Source: a bacterium (GTDB lineage Bacteria > AUK180 > JAQVHJ01). From it: a DNA stretch of 13,051 nucleotides. Shown here piece after piece: positions 1 through 8,200 of the stretch (the first letter of the stretch is position 1; each line of letters opens with the position of its first letter). The DNA lies in contig JAQVHJ010000022.1 of the NCBI GenBank assembly GCA_028696285.1, positions 1-13,051 on the forward strand, in the 5' to 3' direction. A program made the position numbers and the translations under genes. Below the pieces are notes generated by a model that worked only from the letters and a program-made list of their open reading frames with translations, was not told where the DNA came from and made no database searches.

Positions 1-1
1 A

Positions 2-1777
2 GACTTCTTCGCGAGTAAAAGTATAGAAAAATATTTAGAGGTGTCTTCGTCTTTATTACATATATTTGATGATTTAGAACAATACATTATCAGTAATGAA
101 CATGGGATTTATTATGCTGAATCATTGGCGCCCGGGCACATTACATATTTTCCTTTTTTTATCCCAGGTATAAGAATAACTGATTTACCGAAAGAAACTT
201 CTGAACTTGCATATCGCGGTTTCATCTATGTTTGTTCAGATAAAGGGTTATTTGTGATTACTCGCGAGATGATTCAAGATTATAACCTCTTAATATGTTT
301 CGATTCAGATGAAGCATTATCACTTAATAAAATAATAAAACCTATATATCAGGGACATGTATATCACGGTTTAAATTTAATCAATAAAAAAGAAAATAAA
401 GGTAATTTTCTTTTCTGTTCGCATTCCGGAATTAATTATTTTGAATCAAAAGAATTCATGGAGAATAAACAGAATATCAAATCTTTACTAAAGACAGAGA
501 AACCTGTTTGGTATTTCAATGTTATTGATGAATACATATTTATCTCTTACTATCCGCAGGGATTTGAAGTCAGGAAATTTAATACGGAAAAACTTGAAGT
601 CGGGGAAAGAATTTATTTGAATAAGGATTTATTTATTATTGACGTTGCGGGGGGTAAAAATATTTATAAATTGTATTCTGAATTTTTTCAGTATAAATTA
701 GATTTGAATTCAAAGCGAAGCAAATTAAAAAAAGAAAAAGATTATATTAAACCTCGATCTATCGAAGCGGTTGTTGAGCAAGATTACATTTTTCCATATG
801 GGGATATCTATTCTTTTAATTACTCCGGTGTTTCTAATATTGGAACATGGAATAACGGAATATTTCACATTGATAATGAAAATAATGCAAAACAGATTAT
901 TTCCAATGGCATTGTTACAGGCATTATAAATTATAAAGATAAGGTTATTTATTCTACCTGGGATGGGAAAATAGGCTTCTTCGATTATGAAAATGAAGCT
1001 GCAGATGAACCGGTTAAATTAATGAATAATATTTATTCCCTGAAACTGGCAAGGGATGATAACCTGTTTATCTGCGGGAAGGGGAAGGCTAAGGTTGTGA
1101 ATTTGGAGAGGGATGAGCTGAGTAATTCAATATTCACGGAATGCTCCGATATTAATATCCCGTCGAAATTCAGGGAAACCGAAATACTGGCGATGGGCGA
1201 GTGGAGGGATGAGGAAAACGCGACCATTCATTTCCTCTTCGGAACGTATAAGAAGGGGATAATCAGGTGTATCTTCGGCCTGGATGGTGTTAAGTGGGAT
1301 CATTTGCTGGAAGATGAAAGTGTCCCGGTTATTGAAGATGAATACGGGAGATTGTTCATATCAACAGGGAAAAATATTTTTGAATATGACGGGAAGGAAT
1401 TTAAAGATCTGAATTTAAAGGAAGAGCAGATCCTCGATATGAAATTTATCGCTGGCGATTTCAAGCGCATATTAGGACAGGAAATGTTTGAATTTAAATC
1501 GGGTGAGAAGGAATTCCTCGTTGTCTCCGGCGCGGAATCGGGCTTGACTGTGTATGACCTGAAAAATAACGAGTCCCTGTCATTGCCGATTTTTGCGAAG
1601 AAGATTGATATTGATACAAATGAAGAAAGGCTTATTCCTCACTTTGAAATGAATAAAAGTTTTAATGTTATCAGGAAATTTCCTGAAAAGAATCCTCCGG
1701 ATAAACCGTATTTTAAGATAATCGCTGCAGAGGAATATGCAAATGAGATAAGAGTATGGAAGATCGGAATATATTAA
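2..1777 (+). CDS. Beta-propeller-like protein of unknown function (5'-partial)
   Basis: I do not recognise a specific family. The frame is open from the left edge: no stop occurs before the GTG at 41, and no convincing ribosome binding site precedes that GTG. The gene therefore most likely begins outside the window, and GTG 41 is only the first possible start inside it. The protein is rich in short beta-type segments that recur in the pattern 'aromatic/glycine, turn with D/N/G, hydrophobic strand', for example GTWNNGIFHID, YSTWDGKIGFFDYE, LFISTGKNIFEYDG and the final IRVWKIGIY. These resemble blades of regulator-propeller or WD-like beta-propellers. No membrane segment is visible in the part seen. 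The first kilobase is clearly more AT-rich than the rest. The 3' end overlaps the likely lnt start by 22 nt, suggesting translational coupling. Function unknown; the propeller fold is inference. Confidence 0.75.
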   Translation, partial: DFFASKSIEKYLEVSSSLLHIFDDLEQYIISNEHGIYYAESLAPGHITYFPFFIPGIRITDLPKETSELAYRGFIYVCSDKGLFVITREMIQDYNLLICFDSDEALSLNKIIKPIYQGHVYHGLNLINKKENKGNFLFCSHSGINYFESKEFMENKQNIKSLLKTEKPVWYFNVIDEYIFISYYPQGFEVRKFNTEKLEVGERIYLNKDLFIIDVAGGKNIYKLYSEFFQYKLDLNSKRSKLKKEKDYIKPRSIEAVVEQDYIFPYGDIYSFNYSGVSNIGTWNNGIFHIDNENNAKQIISNGIVTGIINYKDKVIYSTWDGKIGFFDYENEAADEPVKLMNNIYSLKLARDDNLFICGKGKAKVVNLERDELSNSIFTECSDINIPSKFRETEILAMGEWRDEENATIHFLFGTYKKGIIRCIFGLDGVKWDHLLEDESVPVIEDEYGRLFISTGKNIFEYDGKEFKDLNLKEEQILDMKFIAGDFKRILGQEMFEFKSGEKEFLVVSGAESGLTVYDLKNNESLSLPIFAKKIDIDTNEERLIPHFEMNKSFNVIRKFPEKNPPDKPYFKIIAAEEYANEIRVWKIGIY

Positions 1778-3372
1778 AAAATACTAAAATGAAAGCATTC
1801 CTGAAAGTCTTTTCAAACCTGGCCCTGGCATTAGCTTCGGGGCTTATGTTTGAATATGCATTCGTGCCGAATAAATTATTCATCTTCATCTTCTTCGCAT
1901 TCATTCCGCTCTTATTCGCGATTGAAAAAGAGAAACCTTTACCCGCTTTCCTTTACGGGTGGCTGACGGGTTTTATATTTTTTATTTTTCATTATTATTG
2001 GCTGACGACTATCTGGGGAATGAAGTTCGTTTTGATACTTGTCTTATATATCGCTGTTTATTACGGGGTATTTACTTTCATTGTAAGGCTGCTGAAGGTT
2101 AATGAGGATCTGAACCTAAAAAAAGTTTTTATCATCTGTACGATATGGATAATAGGAGAGTGGCTCCGAGGCCATATTCTCGGGGGGTACTCGACAGGGT
2201 CTCTCGCTCATGCATTATTTGAGAAACCGATTTTGATACAAATCGCGGATTTAGGCGGATTTTACCTCGTCTCTTTCTTCATACTCTGGATCAATTTAAT
2301 TATATATTCAATCCTTTCAAATACGGTTAGCATAGAGAATAGAAAGAAGATACTTGTCTTCAGTCTGATAATATTTTCTGTTTTGTCCATATACTCTGTT
2401 ATTCAGTTCAGGAAATGGAATTTCAACAAGAATTCTAATGGTGCGCAGTTATTAATCATTCAGCCTGCCGTGGACCAGCATAAGAAGTGGGATCCCGTTT
2501 ACAGGTCTGAAGTATTCTCATTGATTGAAGAGGCATTTCCTGTTTATGACTGCAAACCCGATCTCGTGATCTTTCCCGAGACGGTCTGCCCGACAGAATT
2601 CAGGTATGAACATAAATCACAAATCAAGATGATTGAATATTCAAAGAGATTTAAAGGTGCATACATCTTATTCGGAAGTGAGGACTTCACACCGGATCCG
2701 TTCATGATGAAGGACTACCGCCTTAAATTCAACTTAGCATTCCTGATGAAGAATGGCGTTGTATTAGGGAAGTATGATAAAATTCTACCCGCATTATTCG
2801 CTGAATATAACCCACTCAGAAATGTAATTCCGTATTTGAACAAGTATGTCTTAGGTGAACCGATCGAACCCGGACTTGAATTCAATCTTCTCAATGCCGG
2901 TGATCTCAAGATAGGAACATTGATCTGTCTCGAATCAATTTATCCAAGGCTGACACGCGATCATGTAAAAAACGGCGCGAATATAATCATCAACATCTCA
3001 AACGAAGCATGGTTCGGATACTACCCCACATCCGAAGATATCTTCGCCGCTTCCATATTCAGGGCGGTCGAATTCAGAAGATATTTCATTAAAGTCTCCA
3101 ACACAGGCATCTCCGCAGCAGTCAGCCCCAGCGGAAAAATTGAATTTAAATTACCCCTGTTTCACAGAGGAAATAAATTATACACCATTTACCCATTCGA
3201 AACAAAAACACCATACTCACGATACGGAGAATGGTATTTCGTTATTCTTATCATATTGATATTCATTATTAGGGGACAGCCGTTGCAAGGTTGCAAGAGT
3301 GCCGGGAATTATCCATTTGTTGGGATGGATTGTATTATAAAAAAAATAAAAAAAAGGGGAAATAAACAATGA
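1756..3372 (+). CDS. lnt: Apolipoprotein N-acyltransferase
   Basis: Inner-membrane enzyme that adds the third acyl chain to the N-terminal cysteine of lipoproteins. The N-terminal ~220 residues hold several hydrophobic membrane segments (about 13-33, 40-57, 64-80, 88-112, 163-190, 198-217). A nitrilase-type domain follows, and one more membrane segment lies at about 493-506. The catalytic triad is visible: Glu275 in FPETV, Lys342 in GKYDKILP and Cys391 in GTLICLE. Glu350 (FAEY) and the NISNEAWFG motif at 413-421 are also typical. Start ATG 1756 has a weak GA-rich stretch upstream; ATG 1789 is an alternative without a visible ribosome binding site. The gene overlaps the upstream gene, and its TGA overlaps the next ATG (ATGA). 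The last ~32 residues (from Arg506) are abnormal: they begin exactly at a GGGGACAG repeat (3271-3301) read in frame, so the native C-terminus appears replaced. The core enzyme should be intact. Confidence 0.95.
   Translation: MEDRNILKNTKMKAFLKVFSNLALALASGLMFEYAFVPNKLFIFIFFAFIPLLFAIEKEKPLPAFLYGWLTGFIFFIFHYYWLTTIWGMKFVLILVLYIAVYYGVFTFIVRLLKVNEDLNLKKVFIICTIWIIGEWLRGHILGGYSTGSLAHALFEKPILIQIADLGGFYLVSFFILWINLIIYSILSNTVSIENRKKILVFSLIIFSVLSIYSVIQFRKWNFNKNSNGAQLLIIQPAVDQHKKWDPVYRSEVFSLIEEAFPVYDCKPDLVIFPETVCPTEFRYEHKSQIKMIEYSKRFKGAYILFGSEDFTPDPFMMKDYRLKFNLAFLMKNGVVLGKYDKILPALFAEYNPLRNVIPYLNKYVLGEPIEPGLEFNLLNAGDLKIGTLICLESIYPRLTRDHVKNGANIIINISNEAWFGYYPTSEDIFAASIFRAVEFRRYFIKVSNTGISAAVSPSGKIEFKLPLFHRGNKLYTIYPFETKTPYSRYGEWYFVILIILIFIIRGQPLQGCKSAGNYPFVGMDCIIKKIKKRGNKQ
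3271..3301 (+). repeat. Solo GGGGACAG repeat end inside lnt
   Basis: A 31-bp copy of the repeat end seen at 4852 and, inverted, at 5145. It begins AGGGGACAGCC and continues with two tandem 8-mers GTTGCAAG (3282-3289 and 3290-3297), then AGTG. It differs at only two positions from the inverted right arm at 5115-5145. It is read in the lnt frame as RGQPLQGCKSA and has no visible inverted partner nearby. Confidence 0.75.
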
Positions 3373-3809
3373 GAATAATATTAGTTCTTATTTGTACTTT
3401 AATGTTAATACTAAACATCGGATGTACAAACATGAAGGAAAATGAAAAAGAAAAATCACAAATGAAAACCGAAGAAACAACAGAATTTGGTCCAGTAATC
3501 CCGGAAGAAATTTCTGACGATGAAACCTATGGCTACACCCCCGAAAATCCAATAAAAATTGGAGCAGTAAATAACGGACCAATGTGGATAGAAGAATACC
3601 TCAAATCAATCACCGGACCCTCCGGAGAAAAAATTGAATTCAAACAACTCGGATCATACAGCGAGGAAGCAACTGATTACCCCATCGGCCCTGGAGCACT
3701 CGAAGTCTATCAAATCACATATCCCAACCTTGACAAACCCCTCAAACTCTATTTCGATAACTACAACTATGTTAGACCCAAAGCACCAAAAGGTTTGAAG
3801 ATAAAATAA
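3369..3809 (+). CDS. Small predicted lipoprotein, conserved family of unknown function
   Basis: A 146-residue protein with a hydrophobic signal segment (residues 3-18) ending in NIGC, so Cys19 is the probable lipidated residue. The -3 position is Asn, a little off the usual lipobox. A charged linker rich in Glu and Lys (about 22-50) leads to a compact domain with YGYTPENPIKIG, GPSGEKIEFKQLGS, GALEVYQITYPNLDKPLKLYFDNY and KAPKGL. From memory this matches a family of short lipoproteins that databases often mislabel '2-dehydro-3-deoxyphosphooctonate aldolase'; it has no aldolase features and is far too short for one. ATG 3369 lies behind an AGGGG stretch (3355-3359) and overlaps the lnt stop as ATGA, so it is probably co-transcribed with lnt, whose product would acylate it. 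Its codons are strikingly C- and A-rich compared with neighbouring genes. Confidence 0.85.
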   Translation: MRIILVLICTLMLILNIGCTNMKENEKEKSQMKTEETTEFGPVIPEEISDDETYGYTPENPIKIGAVNNGPMWIEEYLKSITGPSGEKIEFKQLGSYSEEATDYPIGPGALEVYQITYPNLDKPLKLYFDNYNYVRPKAPKGLKIK

Positions 3810-3810
3810 A

Positions 3811-3839
3811 TTGAATTTTTCTTTAATATCTGTTAAAAT
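3811..3839 (+). promoter_or_regulatory. Predicted sigma-70 promoter of the glycosyltransferase gene
   Basis: TTGAAT (3811-3816) and TAAAAT (3834-3839) are separated by 17 bp. The expected transcription start, 6-8 bp downstream, falls at about 3846, the A of the ATG itself. No Shine-Dalgarno-like sequence lies between. If correct, the mRNA is leaderless. Confidence 0.5.
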
Positions 3840-3845
3840 AACATT

Positions 3846-4853
3846 ATGAAAACTATTTTTGCAACATATAATCTATTTCATTTAATTTTAGCGGTTTGTA
3901 AATGTTATACGGTGGAACGATCTTCGGAGAGGGCATTGATTTTGATTGACAATGGTTATATAACTAATGCAGAGGATATTATTGGAAAATTCAAGGATTT
4001 TATTGATTGGTGTGATTTTAAAATTTTTAATGACAAGAAAATTTCAGATGAATTCTATTCAAAATCTGATTTAAGTAAATTATTTAATAACCTTTCGTTA
4101 ATTAAATATTATGAGAGAAGAAATCAGGAAATAAAGAGCTTAGATTTAAATGATTCGGAAATATTCATCTTTAATGATTCAAGAATACTTTCAAGATATT
4201 TAATTCTGAAAAAAGGGAATGTTATCCTTCTTGAAGATGGTATGGGAAATTATCTCAAATATAATTACAAACTAAGAGATCATTTGAAGAAGCTGTTTGG
4301 TATCTATCCACCTATGGGTCGTAATCCGAAGATAAAGAAAATACATGTTCAGAGCCCTGAAAATCTTCCGGATGATATTAAAGATAAGGGAGTGAGTCTG
4401 GATATCGGGATGATATTAACAAATATCCCTCAAGAAATAAAAGAAAAAATATTTAATATTTTTATCGACGAAAAGACATTTACTTTGTTAAAGAAAACTG
4501 ATACTGAGAAGAAGAAAATCTTAGTAATCACACAACCTATTTCTGAAATTAAATTATGTTCTGAAGAAAAAAAAGTTAAATTATACAGAGACTTATTAAC
4601 GCCATATTTGAATGATGAAAATGTTATATTTATCAAACCCCATCCTTATGAAAAAACAAATTACTCAAATATATTTGGAAATTCAATTATTGTTATACCA
4701 TCAGGGTTTCCTATTGAAATATTTAATTATGATAAGAATATTACTTTTAATATAGGATTAACACTTTATTCATCCTCCCTTCATAATCTAACCTTCATAA
4801 AAGAAAAGATATTCTCATTTGATCCAATCAAAGAAGGTATTAATTTTAAGTAG
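3846..4853 (+). CDS. GT52-type (sialyltransferase-like) glycosyltransferase
   Basis: A 335-residue cytosolic-looking protein without signal peptide or membrane segments. It shows the three short motifs shared by several bacterial sialyltransferase families: an acidic EDG motif (Glu130-Asp131-Gly132 in LLEDGMGNY), an HP motif (His266-Pro267 in IKPHPYE, followed by NY), and a serine motif (Ser309-Ser311 in LYSSSLHN). LVITQPISE at 226-234 and the spacing to the HP motif fit family GT52, which includes lipooligosaccharide sialyltransferases and related surface-glycan enzymes. A polysialyltransferase-like relative is an alternative, and donor and acceptor cannot be read from sequence. The gene stands alone between a lipoprotein gene and a repeat element, with no nucleotide-sugar synthesis genes in view. 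It is very AT-rich, which could mean transfer. Its TAG stop (4851-4853) is part of the GGGGACAG repeat, so its original last residues may have been altered. Confidence 0.7.
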   Translation: MKTIFATYNLFHLILAVCKCYTVERSSERALILIDNGYITNAEDIIGKFKDFIDWCDFKIFNDKKISDEFYSKSDLSKLFNNLSLIKYYERRNQEIKSLDLNDSEIFIFNDSRILSRYLILKKGNVILLEDGMGNYLKYNYKLRDHLKKLFGIYPPMGRNPKIKKIHVQSPENLPDDIKDKGVSLDIGMILTNIPQEIKEKIFNIFIDEKTFTLLKKTDTEKKKILVITQPISEIKLCSEEKKVKLYRDLLTPYLNDENVIFIKPHPYEKTNYSNIFGNSIIVIPSGFPIEIFNYDKNITFNIGLTLYSSSLHNLTFIKEKIFSFDPIKEGINFK

Positions 4854-5145
4854 GGGACAGCCGTTGCAATGTTGCAATGAGTGTTTTAAATATCGGGACT
4901 TGGGACATTTCTGATTCAAAGAATCAGGAGTGTCCCATTAACTTATCCAAACCCAAGCATTGTATCCTAACGCTAAAGAAGGACTTGGGAAATTCCGTAA
5001 ATGCGCCAAAGTATCATGTGAATCAATACATCCTTATTAAAATATAAGAATTTTTATATATCCAATTATCAGGAGTATCCCATTAAATTCTCCCAATAAA
5101 TGCATAGTTCCAAGCACTCCTGCAACCTTGCAACGGCAGTCCCCT
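4852..5145. mobile_element. Non-coding 294-bp inverted-repeat element (MITE/REP-like)
   Basis: The left arm (4852-4883) and right arm (5115-5145) are imperfect inverted repeats. Both read AGGGGAC(A/T)GCC and then a near-duplicate GTTGCAA(T/G)GTTGCA and GAGTG, differing at three positions plus a one-base gap. The left end starts in the stop codon of the glycosyltransferase gene; the right end lies 10 bp before the -35 box of dnaE. No ORF of useful size lies inside. The interior holds a strong hairpin (4901-4937) and a decayed second copy of the same unit (4981-5086). The element accounts for almost all of the gap between the two genes. Mobility is inferred from structure and recurrence; no transposase is present. 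Confidence 0.65.
4901..4937. repeat. REP-like hairpin inside the 294-bp element
   Basis: Outer stem TGGGACA (4901-4907) pairs with TGTCCCA (4931-4937). Inner stem CTGATTC (4911-4917) pairs with GAATCAG (4921-4927), leaving an AAA loop and a 3x3 internal loop (TTT/GAG). Read inward, both arms start TGGGACA, similar to the outer GGGGACAG ends. A related but opened copy starts at 4981 (GGACTTGGGA, as at 4896) and ends at 5067-5086, which matches 4922-4941 at 18 of 20 positions. Confidence 0.7.
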
Positions 5146-5155
5146 AAAATTTTAC

Positions 5156-5184
5156 TTGACAACTATACAAATGTATAGTATAAT
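5156..5184 (+). promoter_or_regulatory. Consensus sigma-70 promoter of dnaE2
   Basis: TTGACA (5156-5161) and TATAAT (5179-5184) both match the consensus exactly, with an ideal 17-bp spacer. A promoter this strong normally needs repression, and a perfect dyad fills its spacer. Transcription would start near 5191, giving a leader of about 20 nt that carries AAGGAG (5198-5203) 7 nt before the dnaE2 ATG. Confidence 0.85.
5162..5179. promoter_or_regulatory. Perfect 18-bp dyad operator candidate in the dnaE2 promoter
   Basis: ACTATACAAATGTATAGT consists of two perfect 7-bp inverted half-sites (ACTATAC and GTATAGT) around AAAT. It fills the -35/-10 spacer and touches the first base of the -10 box, so a bound repressor would exclude RNA polymerase. 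Because the gene is a DnaE2-type polymerase, usually under LexA control, a lineage-specific LexA box is the best guess. It does not match the E. coli or Bacillus LexA consensus. Confidence 0.6.
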
Positions 5185-5210
5185 GTAGTAGAAGAATAAG
5201 GAGATAGACG

Positions 5211-8200
5211 ATGGAATTTATTCATTTACGGAATCATACGAGTTACAGTTTTCTACGGGGTGTAATGTCGCCGGAATTGCTGATTGAGAGGGTCAAGGAA
5301 CTGGGTATGCCTGCCGCAGCAATTACGGACAGGAATTCAATGTTTGGTATTGTACCGTTTTATCGGAAGGCTCTGGAACTCGGTATAAAACCGATTCTCG
5401 GTGCTGTTTTGACAGATTCTTTTAATGAGTCATTAACTTTGCTTGCCTTAGATAGGAGGGGATATTCGCATATTTCTTCTGTTATTACGCGGCTGAATCT
5501 CTCGCATAATGAAGAAGATATTCACGGCGCTGACCTGGTTAATTCTTCTCCGATGGCTGGTGTGGCCGTGCTTACAGGCGGAAAAGAAGGTATGTTATGG
5601 CGATTGCTCGAAGAAGGGAATCTCCCGGAAGCAGAGTCTTTATTACAGAATCTGAAAGATCGGATTGAAAATCTTTATCTTGAAGTTAATATCAGCAATT
5701 ATAATTCAGATCGAAAGGTTCTTACTGAGTTCCGAAGGCTTTCACGCAGGTTTAATATTCCCGCGGTATTAACTTCCGTTAATAACCTTTCAACAGCTGA
5801 TGGATATTCATCCGCAGAGCTCTTATCTTCAATCCGTGAACATCGTAGTTACGGGATTAATGAAGGGGAGCAGAATGAAAACCAACATATTCTTTCTCCG
5901 GAAGAAATGTCCGTTTTAGCCGGGGATTGGAGTGAGCTACTTGAAAATTCAGTTAAGCTCTCTGAAATGGCGAATGTCGATTTGGAGCTGGGAAAATTTC
6001 ATATACCTGTCTATCCCGAAGCAAAGGGGAATGACAATGAATATCTTCGAATGGTTTGTTATGGAAACCTTGGCAGGTATTATCATGGTGAATCAAGGCG
6101 GCCTGCAATTAAACGTTTGGAATTTGAGTTAAAGATTATTCAGGAGAAGGGTTTAAGCGGATTCTTTTTAATTGTTTCAGATTTGGTTAAGTATGCCAGA
6201 GCAAACAATATTCCTGTTGGCCCCGGAAGGGGATCTGCAGGTTCTGCAATAGTTTCCTATCTTTCAGGAATCACGACGATTGATCCAATCAAGTATAACT
6301 TGTATTTCGAACGGTTTCTGAATCCTGAACGGACTCAGTTGCCGGATATTGATATTGATTTCGGACATCGCGAGAGAGACCGGATATTTGAATATGCCCG
6401 GAAAAAATACGGAGACGATAGGGTGGCGCATATCTCCACTATCTGTCACTTCGGCTGGCGCGGCGCGGTCCGGGAATCTGCAAAAGCCCTTGGTTTCGAT
6501 GAAAAGACCATTTCCACGCTGACACGGTTCTTCCCGACCTATTTCCAGACAGGACTTGAGGAAATTCTAAAGAGTAACCCCGATCTTGAAAAAATGATCA
6601 ATAGTAATGATAAATTCATGAAGGTTCTTGAACTTGCATCGCGTATATTCGGGCTTCCGCGGAATCCATCCCTTCACGCTTCCGGTTTTATTATTTCTGA
6701 CCAGCCATTGTACCATTATGCTCCTCTGCAGTACTCGGATAACGGGGAGATTATTGTTCAAATTACCAAGGATGAATTTGAAGATTTCGGGTTACTAAAG
6801 ATTGATTGTCTTGGCCTTCGCTTCCTTTCGGTAGTTTATGATACCGTGAAGAAGCTCCATCCCTCAATTAAGTATCCTTATCGTTTCCTTGAACAGATTC
6901 CCCTCGAAGATGAACCTTCTTTGAAAATGCTTGCCAATGGTGATGGTATCGGTGTGTTTCAGCTTGAAAGCGGGGGGATACGGGATTTATTGAAGGGAGT
7001 AAAGATAAGAAAATTCAAGGATATCTTTGAGGTTCTGGCGCTATACCGTCCGGGGCCTCTGGAAGGCGGGATGATCCCGAAATATCTTGTGAATAGGAAT
7101 GCAGAAAAGTATAAGTCTGTATTTGAAGATGATATTATAAAGGAAATATTAAAAGATACATACGGTATTATTATTTTTCAGGAGCAGGTTATGCAGATTG
7201 CAGAGAAGGTTGCCGGGTTTACTCTTGGCCAGGCAGAGATTCTAAGAAAAGCAATGGGGAAGCGGATTCCGGAATTGATGAAGAATGAGCGCGAAAGATT
7301 CGTGAGCGGTGCTGTTGAACGCGGATATGCGAAGGAAAAGGCGAACAGGATATTTGATACTCTTGTTAACTTCAGCGGTTACGGATTTAATAAAGCGCAT
7401 TCAGTAGGTTACGGGTATATTGCGTACTGGTGCGCTTATTTTAAACAGCATCATCCTGCGGAGTATTATACAGCGCTCTTGAATGCATTTATTGATTTTG
7501 GTGCTTTTATACAAACATATATTTTCTATATTGAACGTAAAGGTATAGAGTTCCTGATGCCCGAAATTAATTCAAGTGAATTCGGGTTCTCTGCAGAAGG
7601 AAGAAATATCCGCATAGGTTTCATTTCATTAAAAGGCATCGGCTATGCCGGGGTGCAGGAGATACTCAGGAAGAGAGTTGAAGCCGGGGGACGTTTCCTT
7701 TCACTTGAACATTTTCTCTCGCTTGTAAGCAGGCGTATTATTTCAAAGAGAGTAATGGAAATATTGATCTCGAGCGGGGTCTTTAGAAACTTAGGAGAGA
7801 AACAGGAACTTCTCCAAAGAATCGAACAGATCCGGCTGGATAAGAATCCTCCAAGCAAAGAAGAATATTCAGCCCAGCTCGAGTTCTTCTCATATAAAAA
7901 CAACAAAGATGTAAAGAATCGCGATCGAGCAAACGCATTGAATGATGCGAAGGACTTCCTCGAATTCATAGTCTCTCCAGATGAAAATATATCAAGAAAA
8001 ATCGGGACAGGTAAGGATATTACTGTCCGCGGGTTTGTAACAAGATACCGAAGTATCCGTACAAAAACCGGAAAAAAGATGGCATTCTTTACACTTGAAA
8101 ACAACCAGTTTTCATATGAATGTATTTTATTCCCCGATTCATATCTTCGCCACCGAAGAAGACTCTTTTCATCAGACGGTACCATTGAAGTACACGGTGA

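Noticed and set aside
5932..6132. 66-codon + strand frame inside dnaE2
   Set aside because: Alternative frame within a clearly conserved polymerase gene; no independent support.
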